Positions 52,575 through 61,513 of a stretch of 64,000 nt of DNA are shown in pieces. Both the position numbers and the translations under genes were made by a program. This stretch comes from an uncultured Lachnospiraceae bacterium (lineage in GTDB: Bacteria; Bacillota; Clostridia; Lachnospirales; Lachnospiraceae), in assembly GCA_900551115.1 (NCBI GenBank), contig URUY01000003.1:120288-184287 (forward strand), given 5' to 3'. The notes beneath the pieces are model-generated. The model was not told the DNA's origin, searched no databases, and was given only the letters and a program-made list of their open reading frames with translations. The first letter of the stretch is position 1, and each line of letters starts with the position of its first letter.

Positions 52575-54296
52575 ATGGACGAGTTGCGTTATCAGATAGA
52601 TTTATTGAAGGCAATGAATCAGAAATTGAGCGGGCGGGATAAAATGTTCCGTCTGGTTTGCGACACCTCCAATAATGCCTTCCTTTATTACAGCTTTGAA
52701 AAAAACGAACTGGTAACACTGGGGAACTGGGATAATTATTTTTCCTTCCGCTTAAAGGAAGTAAAAGAAATTCCGAGAATATATGATGAATTAGAGGATA
52801 AATTCATTCTTCCCGTGAAAGAGGTTCTGTTTTTAGAAAAAAGCGGCGGTGAAAGCAGTATCGAGGAATGCTGTTTGAAGGACGGAAGAACGTGGCTGGA
52901 ATTTGAAACGCGTGTTACCTATAATGAAATGGGAAAACCCACGGATAAAATTATCTGCATCAGGGATATTACCAAATTTAAGACGCAGAATGATGAGCTT
53001 AGATATATGGCTTATTATGACGGCCTGACAGGGCTTTATAACCGGAATTATTTTGTAAAGCTTTTAGGAGAATTTATCAGACAGGCAGAAGAAGAACAGA
53101 GTGTTGTCAGCGTGCTGTTTATCGACATTGACGATTTCCGAAAGATAAATGACGGTATGGGACTGTTAATCGGCGATGAGGTTGTGCAGCAATACGGGCA
53201 GTTCCTTGGGACCTTTTCCAGTGACAAGGTGCTTGTCTGTCACATGAACAGCGATATTTACTGTATGGCTATCTATGACCCCCGCGGAAGCAGAAGCGTG
53301 GAGCATATACACAAGAGCATTCAGGAGAGAATCAATCAGGGCTTTACCTTAAGCACCGGTTTGGAGATCCGGCTTTCGGTATGTATCGGCGTGGCGGAAT
53401 ATCCCGAGGCATCAAGGTCTGCCATCGAGCTGATTAACTGTGCGGAAATTGTCATGTTCAAGGCAAAAACAAACGGGAAAGCACAGATTCAGTACTTTGA
53501 TGCGCCGATTTTACAGGATTTTTTACAGACTGTAAATATTGAAAACAAATTAAAGGAAGCGGTATTCAACAAGAATTTCTGTCTGCATTTTCAGCCTCAG
53601 TACTATAACAATTCCCACCGTTTAAGAGGGGTGGAAGCACTTATACGCTGGAAGGACGATGAGAACCGCATGATTAGTCCGTCTGTTTTTATTCCCATTG
53701 CAGAAAAAAACGGAGCGATTATTCCCATCGGAAGCTGGGTAATGGAGGAAAGCATCCGGTATTATGCCGAATGGAAACGAAAGTATGGGTATCCCTTTGT
53801 GATGTCCATCAATATTTCTTCCATTCAGTATAAGCGCAAGGATTTTGTAGGAAAGCTGATGGAAATGATTCAGAAATATGATGTCCTGCCCGGTGAAATT
53901 GAATTGGAAATTACGGAAAGTATTTTAATAGAGGATTTTGCAGAGGTAAAAGAGAAGCTGATTGCGCTCAGGGAGTACGGTGTCAGAATCTCCTTAGACG
54001 ATTTCGGGACCGGCTTTTCTTCTCTGTCTTATTTAAACGGCTTGCCTATTGATACGCTTAAGATAGACAAGAGCTTTGTGGACAAGGTATGTGCGGATGC
54101 TTCTACCAGGATCATTACGGAATCCATCGTTTCCATGGTCAACAGATTGGGCTACGAATCGGTTGCAGAGGGTGTGGAAACAAAGGAACAGCTTGCTTAT
54201 ATGGAGCAGATTGGCTGTGACGTGATTCAGGGGTATCTTTTAGGCAAACCCATGCCGGCAAAAGAAATCGAACAGTTGCTGATAAAACTATTGTAA
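52575..54296 (+). CDS. Cyclic-di-GMP phosphodiesterase (PAS-like, degenerate GGDEF, EAL)
   Basis: This 573-residue cytosolic protein has an N-terminal sensory region like a PAS domain (residues about 20 to 140), a GGDEF domain and an EAL domain from about residue 330. The GGDEF site is replaced by NSDIY (residues 225 to 229), so cyclase activity is unlikely. The EAL domain keeps its metal and catalytic residues: EALIRW (354 to 359), ELEITES, DDFGTGFSS, LKIDKSF and AEGVET. I infer a phosphodiesterase that lowers cyclic-di-GMP, perhaps controlled by GTP through the dead GGDEF part. It lies 27 bases after asd and 15 bases before a DUF234 ATPase. Confidence 0.88.
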   Translation: MDELRYQIDLLKAMNQKLSGRDKMFRLVCDTSNNAFLYYSFEKNELVTLGNWDNYFSFRLKEVKEIPRIYDELEDKFILPVKEVLFLEKSGGESSIEECCLKDGRTWLEFETRVTYNEMGKPTDKIICIRDITKFKTQNDELRYMAYYDGLTGLYNRNYFVKLLGEFIRQAEEEQSVVSVLFIDIDDFRKINDGMGLLIGDEVVQQYGQFLGTFSSDKVLVCHMNSDIYCMAIYDPRGSRSVEHIHKSIQERINQGFTLSTGLEIRLSVCIGVAEYPEASRSAIELINCAEIVMFKAKTNGKAQIQYFDAPILQDFLQTVNIENKLKEAVFNKNFCLHFQPQYYNNSHRLRGVEALIRWKDDENRMISPSVFIPIAEKNGAIIPIGSWVMEESIRYYAEWKRKYGYPFVMSINISSIQYKRKDFVGKLMEMIQKYDVLPGEIELEITESILIEDFAEVKEKLIALREYGVRISLDDFGTGFSSLSYLNGLPIDTLKIDKSFVDKVCADASTRIITESIVSMVNRLGYESVAEGVETKEQLAYMEQIGCDVIQGYLLGKPMPAKEIEQLLIKLL

Positions 54297-54311
54297 TATG
54301 GGGGAAAAGCC

Positions 54312-55676
54312 ATGCTGTTAGGGCGCAGCGCAGAATTAGAGCAGTTAAACCACTATTATGACAGGAAGGGCAGTCAGATAATTGTGGTGTACGGGCAAAA
54401 AAATATAGGAAAGACAGCGCTTATCAGGGAATTTTCACAGGGAAAGCCCATAAGCTTTTATGTGGTGCGCTCCTGTTCGGAAAGAGAACAGGTCTATGAG
54501 TGGAGCGGTGAGCTTTCTGCGGAAGGGATTGCAGTGCCCGAATATCCCTCCTATGAAGAGATTTTTAAGGCTCTTACCAAAGAGCAGACCGGAAAGAAAA
54601 TTATTGTTATTGATGAATTTCAAAATATGATAAAAGCCGGTACTTCATTTATGAAGGAGCTGGTTTCTTTTGTGCATAAGCAAGTGGACAGAGAACCGGT
54701 GTTTGTTATTTTGTGCAGCTCTTCAGTAGGGTGGGTGGAAAACAGCATGCTTCACCGGATTGGAGAAGCCGCCTATGAGCTATCCGGTCTGTTAAAGCTA
54801 AAGGAGCTGCGGTTTAAAGACTGCATGGATTTCTTTCCCGGTTTCAGCAAACGGCAGTGCATTGAAGCCTTTGCCGTTTTAGGAGGCGTTCCGGGTTTAT
54901 GGGCACATTTTGACGATAAGCTTTCTGTTAAAGAAAATATTATAAAAAATATGCTTTCGCCTGCAAGTCCCCTTTATTATGAGGGGGAACGGATTTTAAC
55001 GGAAGAGCTGCGGGAAACGGCGGTTTATAATACCCTTTTGGCATCCATTGCCGGCGGCAGGCATAAGTTAAATGACCTGTATCTTCATACGGGCTTTTCC
55101 AGAGCAAAAATCAGCGTATACTTAAAAAGCCTGATGGAGCTGGAGCTGGTGGAAAAGGTGTTTTCCTACGATACCAAAGGGCATGACAATGTAAAAAAAG
55201 GAATTTACCGTATCTGTAACAGCGTTGTGCATTTTTATTATAAATTTGTCTATCCGCATATGAGCAGTTTAAAGACACAAGCAGCAGAAAGCTTTTACCT
55301 TTCTTATATAGAGCCTTATTTTAAAGGCCATGTGGGAGAATATTTTAAATCTGTCTGTATGGAGCGGATGGAGGAAATGAATGAAATGCAGCAGTTGCCC
55401 CATATTTATGACAGAGCGGGCGAATGGGTAGGAAAGGCCGGAAATATTGATATCATTATGCAGGATGAAGAAGGGAATACCCTGTTGGCACTCTGCAATT
55501 ATGATAAACCCATAATGCGTTACGGCGATTATGAGCGGCTTTTATATCTTGCCGGTAAGGCAAAGCTGGATGCAGGCTGCATATTTATGTATTCGGTAGG
55601 TCTGTTCGATGAAAAACTGAATTTGGAATCTAAGGTAAAGAAAAATCTTACCCTGGTATCGTTGGAGGATCTGTGA
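54312..55676 (+). CDS. AAA-type ATPase with C-terminal DUF234
   Basis: This 454-residue cytosolic protein has an N-terminal ATPase_2-type domain with Walker A GQKNIGKTAL near residue 28 and Walker B IIVIDEFQNM near residue 97. A winged-helix region follows (NDLYLHTGFSRAKISVYLKSLMELELVEKV), then a DUF234-like C-terminal part with a nuclease-like core (GNIDIIMQDEEGNTLLALC). Members are common in archaea and Clostridia, and their role is unclear. GGGGGAAAAG precedes the ATG. Confidence 0.82.
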   Translation: MLLGRSAELEQLNHYYDRKGSQIIVVYGQKNIGKTALIREFSQGKPISFYVVRSCSEREQVYEWSGELSAEGIAVPEYPSYEEIFKALTKEQTGKKIIVIDEFQNMIKAGTSFMKELVSFVHKQVDREPVFVILCSSSVGWVENSMLHRIGEAAYELSGLLKLKELRFKDCMDFFPGFSKRQCIEAFAVLGGVPGLWAHFDDKLSVKENIIKNMLSPASPLYYEGERILTEELRETAVYNTLLASIAGGRHKLNDLYLHTGFSRAKISVYLKSLMELELVEKVFSYDTKGHDNVKKGIYRICNSVVHFYYKFVYPHMSSLKTQAAESFYLSYIEPYFKGHVGEYFKSVCMERMEEMNEMQQLPHIYDRAGEWVGKAGNIDIIMQDEEGNTLLALCNYDKPIMRYGDYERLLYLAGKAKLDAGCIFMYSVGLFDEKLNLESKVKKNLTLVSLEDL

Positions 55677-55737
55677 CAGAACGCGGACAGTTATAGAGTA
55701 AGCGGCTTTATAAAGAAAATAAATTATAGGAGAACCT

Positions 55738-57801
55738 GTGGGAAAAAACTTATTTATAGCGGAAAAACCAAGCGTTGCAAAGGAATTTGCAAAGGCGCTG
55801 AAGCAGAATATGACAGGAAGGGACGGGTACCTGGAATCGGAAGAGTCCATTGTAACCTGGTGCGTAGGCCATCTGGTAACCATGAGTTACCCGGAAGCCT
55901 ATGACGCCCGTTATAAACGGTGGTCTTATGATACCATCCCCTTTATTCCGAAAGAATTTAAATATGAGGTCATTGACAGTGTAAAAAAGCAGTTTACCAT
56001 TGTCAGTGGCCTGCTTTCACGGAAGGATGTCAGTACTATCTATGTCTGTACCGACTCCGGACGGGAAGGAGAATACATATACCGTCTTGTGGAACAGATG
56101 GCAGGCGTTGCAGGCAAGGAACGGAAGAGAGTCTGGATTGACTCCCAGACAGAGGAGGAAATCCTGCGCGGCATAAAAGAAGCAAAGGATTTGTCAGCCT
56201 ATGACAATCTTTCGGATGCCGCCTATCTAAGGGCAAAAGAAGATTACCTTATGGGTATCAATTTTTCCAGAGTGCTTACCTTAAAATACGGCAATTCCAT
56301 AAAGGGCTATTTAAAGCGTGACAGAGCGGTTGTTTCCGTAGGCCGTGTCATGACCTGTGTGCTGGGAATGGTGGTAGGCAGGGAACGGGAAATCAGGAAT
56401 TTTGTTAAGACGCCGTTTTACCGGGTGATGGGCTCTTTTCTGTATGAGGAGAGGGCATTTGAAGGAGAATGGCGTGCCGCGGAAGGCACAAAATATTTTG
56501 AATCCCCCTTTCTTTATAAGGAAAACGGCTTTAAGGAAAAACAGAGTGCCGAAGAATTAATCGGATTTTTACAGGACGGTGCAAATGAAGGGAATACGCC
56601 GTATATAAACAGCATAGAGCGTAAAAGGGAAACAAAGAATGCGCCGCTTTTATACAACCTTGCGGAGCTGCAGAACGACTGCTCCAAGTATTTTAAAATC
56701 AGCCCCGACCAGACCCTTCAGATTATTCAGGAGCTGTATGAAAAAAAGCTGGTGACCTATCCCAGAACGGATGCCCGTGTACTGTCAACGGCAGTTGCCA
56801 AGGAAATCTATAAGAACATTGCGGGACTTAAGAATTATTCTCTTGCAGCGCCTTTTGCAGAAAAAATACTGCAGAGCGGAAGCTACAAGGGGATTGCCAA
56901 AACCAGATATGTGAACGACAAGCAGATAACGGATCACTATGCGGTCATTCCTACCGGTCAGGGCTTCGGTGCGCTGGCGGGATTGTCCGCTACTGCCGCT
57001 AAGGTATACGAAATTATTGTGCGCCGCTTTTTAAGCATTTTCTATCCGCCTGCCATTTATCAGAAGGTAGCTATGACGGTGGATGTAAAGGGCGAGAAGT
57101 TTTTTGCAAACTTTAAGGTTCTGGCGGAAGAAGGCTATCTTGCCGTGACCCGGTTTTCTTTTGCAAAAAAGAAAACCGATGCGGAAAAACAGACGGAAAC
57201 AGCGGAAGGCAGCCTTACGGCAGAGACAGAAGAAACCGATACGGGAAATGCCGAAGAAGAGACCAAATGTGACGCAGCCTTTATGGAACAGTTAAAGCTT
57301 TTAAAGAAGGGCGATGCCATAAAGTTAAAGGAACTGACCATAAAGGAAGGGGAAACCTCACCGCCCAAGCGCTATAATTCCGGTACCATGATTCTGGCTA
57401 TGGAAAATGCAGGCCAGCTTATTGAAGACGAGGAGCTGCGGGCGCAGATAAAGGGCTCCGGCATCGGAACGAGTGCAACCCGTGCGGAAATACTCAAGAA
57501 GCTGGTAAATATAGAATATCTGGCGCTTAATAAAAAAACGCAGATATTGACGCCTACGCTGATGGGGGAAATGATTTATGATGTGGTGGACGGCGCAATC
57601 AGGCAGCTGCTTGACCCTGCGCTTACCGCAAGCTGGGAAAAGGGGCTTACGCTGGTGGCAGAGGGCAGCATTACTGCCGATGAATACATGGCAAAACTGG
57701 ACGGATTCGTTTCAAGGCGTACCAATGCAGTCAAACAGCTTACCAATCAGTCCATGCTGTACGGTAAATTTGACGCGGCTGCAGTAAATTATAAAAAATA
57801 G
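55738..57801 (+). CDS. topB: DNA topoisomerase III
   Basis: This 687-residue type IA topoisomerase relaxes or decatenates DNA. The toprim domain shows FIAEKPSVAKEFA and CTDSGREGEYIYRLV. The active-site Tyr is in TYPRTDARVLS near residue 340. A Ser/Glu-rich insert (about residues 480 to 510) precedes the last domain, and no C-terminal zinc fingers are present. It starts at GTG with AGGAGA upstream. Related topB genes often travel on integrative elements, but I see no other element genes here. Confidence 0.92.
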   Translation: MGKNLFIAEKPSVAKEFAKALKQNMTGRDGYLESEESIVTWCVGHLVTMSYPEAYDARYKRWSYDTIPFIPKEFKYEVIDSVKKQFTIVSGLLSRKDVSTIYVCTDSGREGEYIYRLVEQMAGVAGKERKRVWIDSQTEEEILRGIKEAKDLSAYDNLSDAAYLRAKEDYLMGINFSRVLTLKYGNSIKGYLKRDRAVVSVGRVMTCVLGMVVGREREIRNFVKTPFYRVMGSFLYEERAFEGEWRAAEGTKYFESPFLYKENGFKEKQSAEELIGFLQDGANEGNTPYINSIERKRETKNAPLLYNLAELQNDCSKYFKISPDQTLQIIQELYEKKLVTYPRTDARVLSTAVAKEIYKNIAGLKNYSLAAPFAEKILQSGSYKGIAKTRYVNDKQITDHYAVIPTGQGFGALAGLSATAAKVYEIIVRRFLSIFYPPAIYQKVAMTVDVKGEKFFANFKVLAEEGYLAVTRFSFAKKKTDAEKQTETAEGSLTAETEETDTGNAEEETKCDAAFMEQLKLLKKGDAIKLKELTIKEGETSPPKRYNSGTMILAMENAGQLIEDEELRAQIKGSGIGTSATRAEILKKLVNIEYLALNKKTQILTPTLMGEMIYDVVDGAIRQLLDPALTASWEKGLTLVAEGSITADEYMAKLDGFVSRRTNAVKQLTNQSMLYGKFDAAAVNYKK

Positions 57802-57833
57802 GAGCAGTATAAAGCTCCGGGCTGGAGGAAAAA

Positions 57834-58502
57834 ATGGAAGCAATTAAAATCAAGGACCTGTACACTTTAGAAGAAACAATAGCGGCAGATTTGTTTACGG
57901 ATGCGGAATATCCGTGGGAGGTTCTGCCAAAAATTCACGATTTCATTTTAAAGCTGGGAGAAACGCTTCCCGCTGACGTATTTGAAAAAAGAGGCGATGA
58001 TATCTGGGTGGCAAGGTCTGCAAAGGTAGCGCCCACCGCCTGCTTAAACGGTCCGCTTATTGTAGACGAGGATGCGGAAATCAGACATTGCGCTTATGTA
58101 CGGGGCAATGCCATTGTAGGAAAAGGCGCCGTTGTGGGCAATTCCACCGAATTAAAGAATGTGGTGCTTTTCAATAAGGTGCAGGTGCCGCATTATAACT
58201 ATGTAGGGGACAGTGTGTTAGGGTATAAATCCCATATGGGTGCCGGCTCCATTACCTCAAATGTAAAGAGCGACAAGACCCTTGTAGTAGTAAAAACAGG
58301 TGCAGAAGAGATTCCCACAGGCTTAAAGAAGATGGGTGCCATGCTTGGCGATAATGTGGAGGTCGGCTGCAATTCCGTATTAAATCCGGGAACTGTTATC
58401 GGAAAGCACAGCAATGTATATCCCACCTCCTGTGTCCGCGGTTTTATACCGGCAGGTTCCATTTACAAAAAGCAGGGTGAAATTGCCGGAAAGCTGCAAT
58501 AA
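57834..58502 (+). CDS. Left-handed beta-helix (hexapeptide) acyltransferase-like protein
   Basis: This 222-residue protein has an N-terminal helical part and a hexapeptide-repeat helix from about residue 60 (VARSAKVAPTACLNGPLIVDEDAEIRHCAYV, then AIVGKGAVVGNSTELKNVVLF and NPGTVIGKHSNVY). The pattern resembles the C-terminal half of GlmU-type nucleotidyl/acetyltransferases, but the nucleotidyltransferase half is missing. A sugar or amine acetyltransferase is likely; the substrate is unknown. GGAGG precedes the ATG. topB ends 32 bases upstream. Confidence 0.82.
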   Translation: MEAIKIKDLYTLEETIAADLFTDAEYPWEVLPKIHDFILKLGETLPADVFEKRGDDIWVARSAKVAPTACLNGPLIVDEDAEIRHCAYVRGNAIVGKGAVVGNSTELKNVVLFNKVQVPHYNYVGDSVLGYKSHMGAGSITSNVKSDKTLVVVKTGAEEIPTGLKKMGAMLGDNVEVGCNSVLNPGTVIGKHSNVYPTSCVRGFIPAGSIYKKQGEIAGKLQ

Positions 58503-58591
58503 TACGGGAAATATGTAAACTAAGCCAAGTTTTTGAAAAATGACTGGATTTTTTGGCGTAAGTATGAGAGAATGTACACGATGAAAATGAT

Positions 58592-58612
58592 AAATAAATA
58601 TCATATTTATTT
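58592..58612 (+). promoter_or_regulatory. Perfect AT-rich palindrome before the GGGtGRT pair
   Basis: Two perfect 10-base arms, AAATAAATAT and its complement, meet at a single central base. It ends just before the ribosome binding site AAAGGAG of the next gene, so it could be an operator or an mRNA hairpin controlling translation. Confidence 0.55.
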
Positions 58613-58629
58613 TTGAAAGGAGATTTCAC

Positions 58630-59322
58630 ATGATTTACTCAAAGGAAGTTGAAGAAATGTGCAAAGTAGCACAGGGCGTACATCATGGATGTGCCCCTAT
58701 CCCTGAAGAAGCAAAATGGGTTCAGGCTAAAAAAGTAGAAGATATTTCCGGTTTGACACACGGCGTAGGCTGGTGCGCTCCTCAGCAGGGTGCATGTAAG
58801 CTGACCTTAAACGTAAAAGAGGGTATCATTCAGGAAGCCCTGGTTGAGACAATCGGCTGCTCCGGTATGACACATTCCGCAGCAATGGCTTCTGAAATCC
58901 TTCCCGGTCTTACCGTTATGGAAGCATTAAATACAGACCTTGTATGTGACGCTATCAACACTGCCATGAGAGAGCTGTTCTTACAGATCGTTTACGGACG
59001 TACCCAGAGTGCTTTCTCTGAAGAAGGTCTGCCCATCGGCGCAGGTCTTGAGGACCTTGGCAAGGGCTTAAGAAGCCAGGTTGGTACTATGTACGGTACT
59101 TTAAAGAAAGGTCCCCGTTATCTGGAAATGGCAGAAGGCTATGTAACAGGTATTGCACTTGATAAAGATGATCAGATTATCGGCTACAAGTTCGTAAGCC
59201 TCGGTAAGATGACAGACTTCATTAAGAAGGGCGATGATCCTAACACTGCATATGAAAAAGCATGCGGACAGTACGGACGTGTAGAGGATGCTGTTAAGAT
59301 TATTGATCCCAGAAAAGAATAA
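58630..59322 (+). CDS. NifU-like iron-sulfur scaffold protein of the GGGtGRT pair
   Basis: This 230-residue protein resembles IscU/NifU-type scaffolds. Conserved Cys residues are in EMCKVAQ, HHGCAPIPEE, GWCAPQQGACKL and ETIGCSGMTHSAA, the last recalling the NifU Cys motif. It is therefore expected to bind an iron-sulfur cluster or metal. The next gene, 17 bases later, codes for the GGGtGRT family, and the two usually occur together in Firmicutes. Their joint function is not known. AAAGGAG lies 8 bases before the ATG. Confidence 0.8.
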   Translation: MIYSKEVEEMCKVAQGVHHGCAPIPEEAKWVQAKKVEDISGLTHGVGWCAPQQGACKLTLNVKEGIIQEALVETIGCSGMTHSAAMASEILPGLTVMEALNTDLVCDAINTAMRELFLQIVYGRTQSAFSEEGLPIGAGLEDLGKGLRSQVGTMYGTLKKGPRYLEMAEGYVTGIALDKDDQIIGYKFVSLGKMTDFIKKGDDPNTAYEKACGQYGRVEDAVKIIDPRKE

Positions 59323-59339
59323 GGACGGAGGACGAAGAA

Positions 59340-60350
59340 ATGGCTTTATTTGAATCATATGAAAGACGTATTGATAAAATTAACGCTGTATTAAACAGCT
59401 ATGGTATCTCCTCTATCGAAGAAGCAGAGAAGATTACCAAGGATGCAGGTCTTGATGTATACGAGCAGGTTAAGAAAATCCAGCCCATCTGTTTTGAAAA
59501 TGCATGCTGGGCTTATACCGTAGGTGCAGCTATTGCAATCAAGAAAGGCTGCAGAAAAGCAGCAGATGCTGCAGCAGCAATCGGCGAAGGCTTACAGTCC
59601 TTCTGTATTCCCGGTTCTGTAGCAGATACCCGTAAGGTTGGCTTAGGACATGGTAACTTAGGCAAGATGCTTCTTGAAGAAGAAACCGATTGCTTCTGTT
59701 TCCTGGCAGGTCACGAATCCTTTGCAGCAGCAGAGGGTGCTATCGGTATTGCCGAAAAAGCAAATAAGGTTCGTCAGAAACCCTTACGTGTTATCTTAAA
59801 CGGTTTAGGTAAGGATGCAGCAAAGATTATTTCCCGTATCAACGGCTTTACCTTTGTTGAAACTACTTATGATCCTTACACCAATACCGTTACCGAAGTA
59901 GAGAGAATCGCTTATTCTGAAGGACTCCGTGCAAAGGTAAACTGCTACGGCTCCAACAGCGTGCCTGAAGGCGTTGCAATCATGTGGAAAGAGAACGTAG
60001 ATGTTTCCATTACCGGTAACTCTACCAATCCTACCAGATTCCAGCATCCCGTTGCAGGTACTTACAAGAAAGAAAGAGTTGAAGCAGGAAAGAAGTACTT
60101 CTCCGTTGCATCAGGCGGCGGTACAGGACGTACCCTTCATCCTGATAACATGGCTGCAGGTCCCGCTTCCTACGGCTTTACCGATACCTTAGGACGTATG
60201 CATTCTGATGCACAGTTTGCAGGTTCTTCTTCCGTTCCCGCTCACGTTGAGATGATGGGACTTATCGGCATGGGCAACAACCCGATGGTTGGTGCGACTG
60301 TTGCAGTTGCAGTTCTCATTGAGGAAGCAGCAAACGCAGGCAAATTCTAA
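59340..60350 (+). CDS. GGGtGRT family protein
   Basis: This 336-residue protein carries the motif that names its family, SGGGTGRT, near residue 260, followed by HPDNMAAGPASYGF and a hydrophobic, Gly-rich C-terminus. Earlier parts include GHESFAAAEGAIGIAEKANKVR and VSITGNSTNPTRFQHP. No catalytic role is established. It is paired with the NifU-like gene upstream, and codon use in both favours common codons, which suggests high expression. A strong terminator follows. Confidence 0.82.
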   Translation: MALFESYERRIDKINAVLNSYGISSIEEAEKITKDAGLDVYEQVKKIQPICFENACWAYTVGAAIAIKKGCRKAADAAAAIGEGLQSFCIPGSVADTRKVGLGHGNLGKMLLEEETDCFCFLAGHESFAAAEGAIGIAEKANKVRQKPLRVILNGLGKDAAKIISRINGFTFVETTYDPYTNTVTEVERIAYSEGLRAKVNCYGSNSVPEGVAIMWKENVDVSITGNSTNPTRFQHPVAGTYKKERVEAGKKYFSVASGGGTGRTLHPDNMAAGPASYGFTDTLGRMHSDAQFAGSSSVPAHVEMMGLIGMGNNPMVGATVAVAVLIEEAANAGKF

Positions 60351-60356
60351 TAACCT

Positions 60357-60399
60357 ACAGGGATTCTCAGGCTGTAAGAGCCTGGGTTTCCCTGTTTTT
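60357..60399 (+). terminator. Terminator after the GGGtGRT gene
   Basis: CAGGG with CCCTG and inner CAGGCT with AGCCTG form a two-part stem, followed by five T. Confidence 0.85.
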
Positions 60400-60414
60400 G
60401 TATGAGGAAGTGTA

Positions 60415-60996
60415 ATGGATAATAATCAATTATATAATCAGGATAATTCTTTGCAGACACAAAGCAGTATGACAGAGCAGAATGCTTATGCCGGGCAGGA
60501 GTCTTACGCCGGGCAGAATGCTTATGCAGGGCAGGAATCTTACGCCGGGCAGAATGCTTATACAGGACAGAACCCTTATGCAGGGCAGAATCCTTACACA
60601 GGACAGAATCCCCATGCAGGCGGTCAGTATACCTATAATTCACAGTGGATGCAGGGCGGCAGTGCAAACGCAGGCAGTCAGTACAATCAGCCTTATAATC
60701 CATATTATGCCAATATGGCGTATTCCTATCCGGGAATGCCCATGCAGCCCCAGGGAAATGGTATGATGGGGATATCCATTGCAGGTATGGTTTTAGGTAT
60801 TCTTTCTATAATCTGCTGTTTTTTAACGCTTTTAAATTTCATTTTGGTAATACCGGGACTGGTACTTAGTATTATTGCGGTTGTAAAGCAATATGACGGG
60901 AAGGGTATGGCAATTGCAGGTATCATATGCAGCTCCCTTGGGGGTATATTGAGTATCGTATATTTCATTGTTGTTGCCTTTGCAATGTATGCGTGA
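60415..60996 (+). CDS. DUF4190 membrane protein with hexapeptide repeats
   Basis: This 193-residue protein has a cytosolic or surface N-terminal part of about 110 residues built from repeats of YAGQ(N/E)(A/S/P), then a Gln/Tyr/Pro-rich stretch and a DUF4190-like C-terminus with two membrane helices (ISIAGMVLGILSIICCF and IAGIICSSLGGILSIVYFIV). The repeats are encoded by 18-base units. The role is unknown. It overlaps the DUF2752 gene by 8 bases. Confidence 0.8.
   Translation: MDNNQLYNQDNSLQTQSSMTEQNAYAGQESYAGQNAYAGQESYAGQNAYTGQNPYAGQNPYTGQNPHAGGQYTYNSQWMQGGSANAGSQYNQPYNPYYANMAYSYPGMPMQPQGNGMMGISIAGMVLGILSIICCFLTLLNFILVIPGLVLSIIAVVKQYDGKGMAIAGIICSSLGGILSIVYFIVVAFAMYA
60487..60627 (+). repeat. 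18-base tandem repeat coding for YAGQxx units
   Basis: Seven in-frame units of 18 bases (60487-60612) code for Y(A/T)GQ(N/E)(S/A/P), followed by a degenerate HAGGQ unit. Neighbouring units share near-identical DNA, which suggests recent copy-number change. Confidence 0.8.
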
Positions 60997-61444
60997 TTTA
61001 AAAACAGCACAGAAAAAGAAAAGAGCGAAGCTGTCTTTAGAGAGAGGTCTGTACATAACGGGGCTTATCTTATTGGTTTGCGGCATTCCTCTGCTTTACT
61101 TATACATGAGAGGGGTAGAAGAGGGGAGCTTTCCACCATGTCTGTTCTATCAGTATTTCGGCGTGTATTGTCCGGGCTGCGGCGGAAGCAGGGCAGTAAA
61201 AGCGCTGTTTTCGGGTGATTTTGTAACGTCCTTGTTTTACCATCCGTTTGTGCTTTATACAGCTGTGGTTTTCGGTGTTTTTATGATTTCCCAGACACTT
61301 GAAATTGTGAGCAGCGGGCGGATAAGGGGCATTCGGTTTCACCCCTGGTTTCTGTATGCGGGGCTTTTTATGATTGTAATAAACTGCCTGATAAAAAATA
61401 TTTTAAAAATTTGCTTTGGTATTCCGAGTTTAGACTTTTTTTAA
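60989..61444 (+). CDS. DUF2752 family membrane protein
   Basis: This 151-residue protein has three predicted membrane helices and the DUF2752 signature YCPGCGGSRAVKALFSGDF near residue 60. The Cys pair may bind a metal. Function is unknown; the family often lies beside TM2/DUF4190 genes, as here. ATG 60989 overlaps the end of the previous gene. The frame is also open upstream to 60968, starting at TTG, but an ATG inside the overlap is more likely. Confidence 0.8.
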   Translation: MRDLKTAQKKKRAKLSLERGLYITGLILLVCGIPLLYLYMRGVEEGSFPPCLFYQYFGVYCPGCGGSRAVKALFSGDFVTSLFYHPFVLYTAVVFGVFMISQTLEIVSSGRIRGIRFHPWFLYAGLFMIVINCLIKNILKICFGIPSLDFF

Positions 61445-61472
61445 CATTTTTTTATAGATTTTTTAAATTCTA

Positions 61473-61501
61473 TTGACTTCTAAAATATTGATTGGTATAT
61501 T
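61473..61501 (+). promoter_or_regulatory. Promoter of the zinc-ribbon gene
   Basis: TTGACT (61473-61478) and TATATT (61496-61501) are 17 bases apart. Transcription would start near 61508. Confidence 0.7.
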
Positions 61502-61513
61502 TATATGTGAAAA

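Noticed and set aside
54312..58502. Integrative element suggested by topB and a DUF234 ATPase
   Set aside because: No relaxase, integrase, conjugation gene or att-like repeat is near, and the flanking genes are housekeeping.
60487..60627. CRISPR-like array
   Set aside because: The repeats are 18 bases, adjacent without spacers and in frame within a coding gene.
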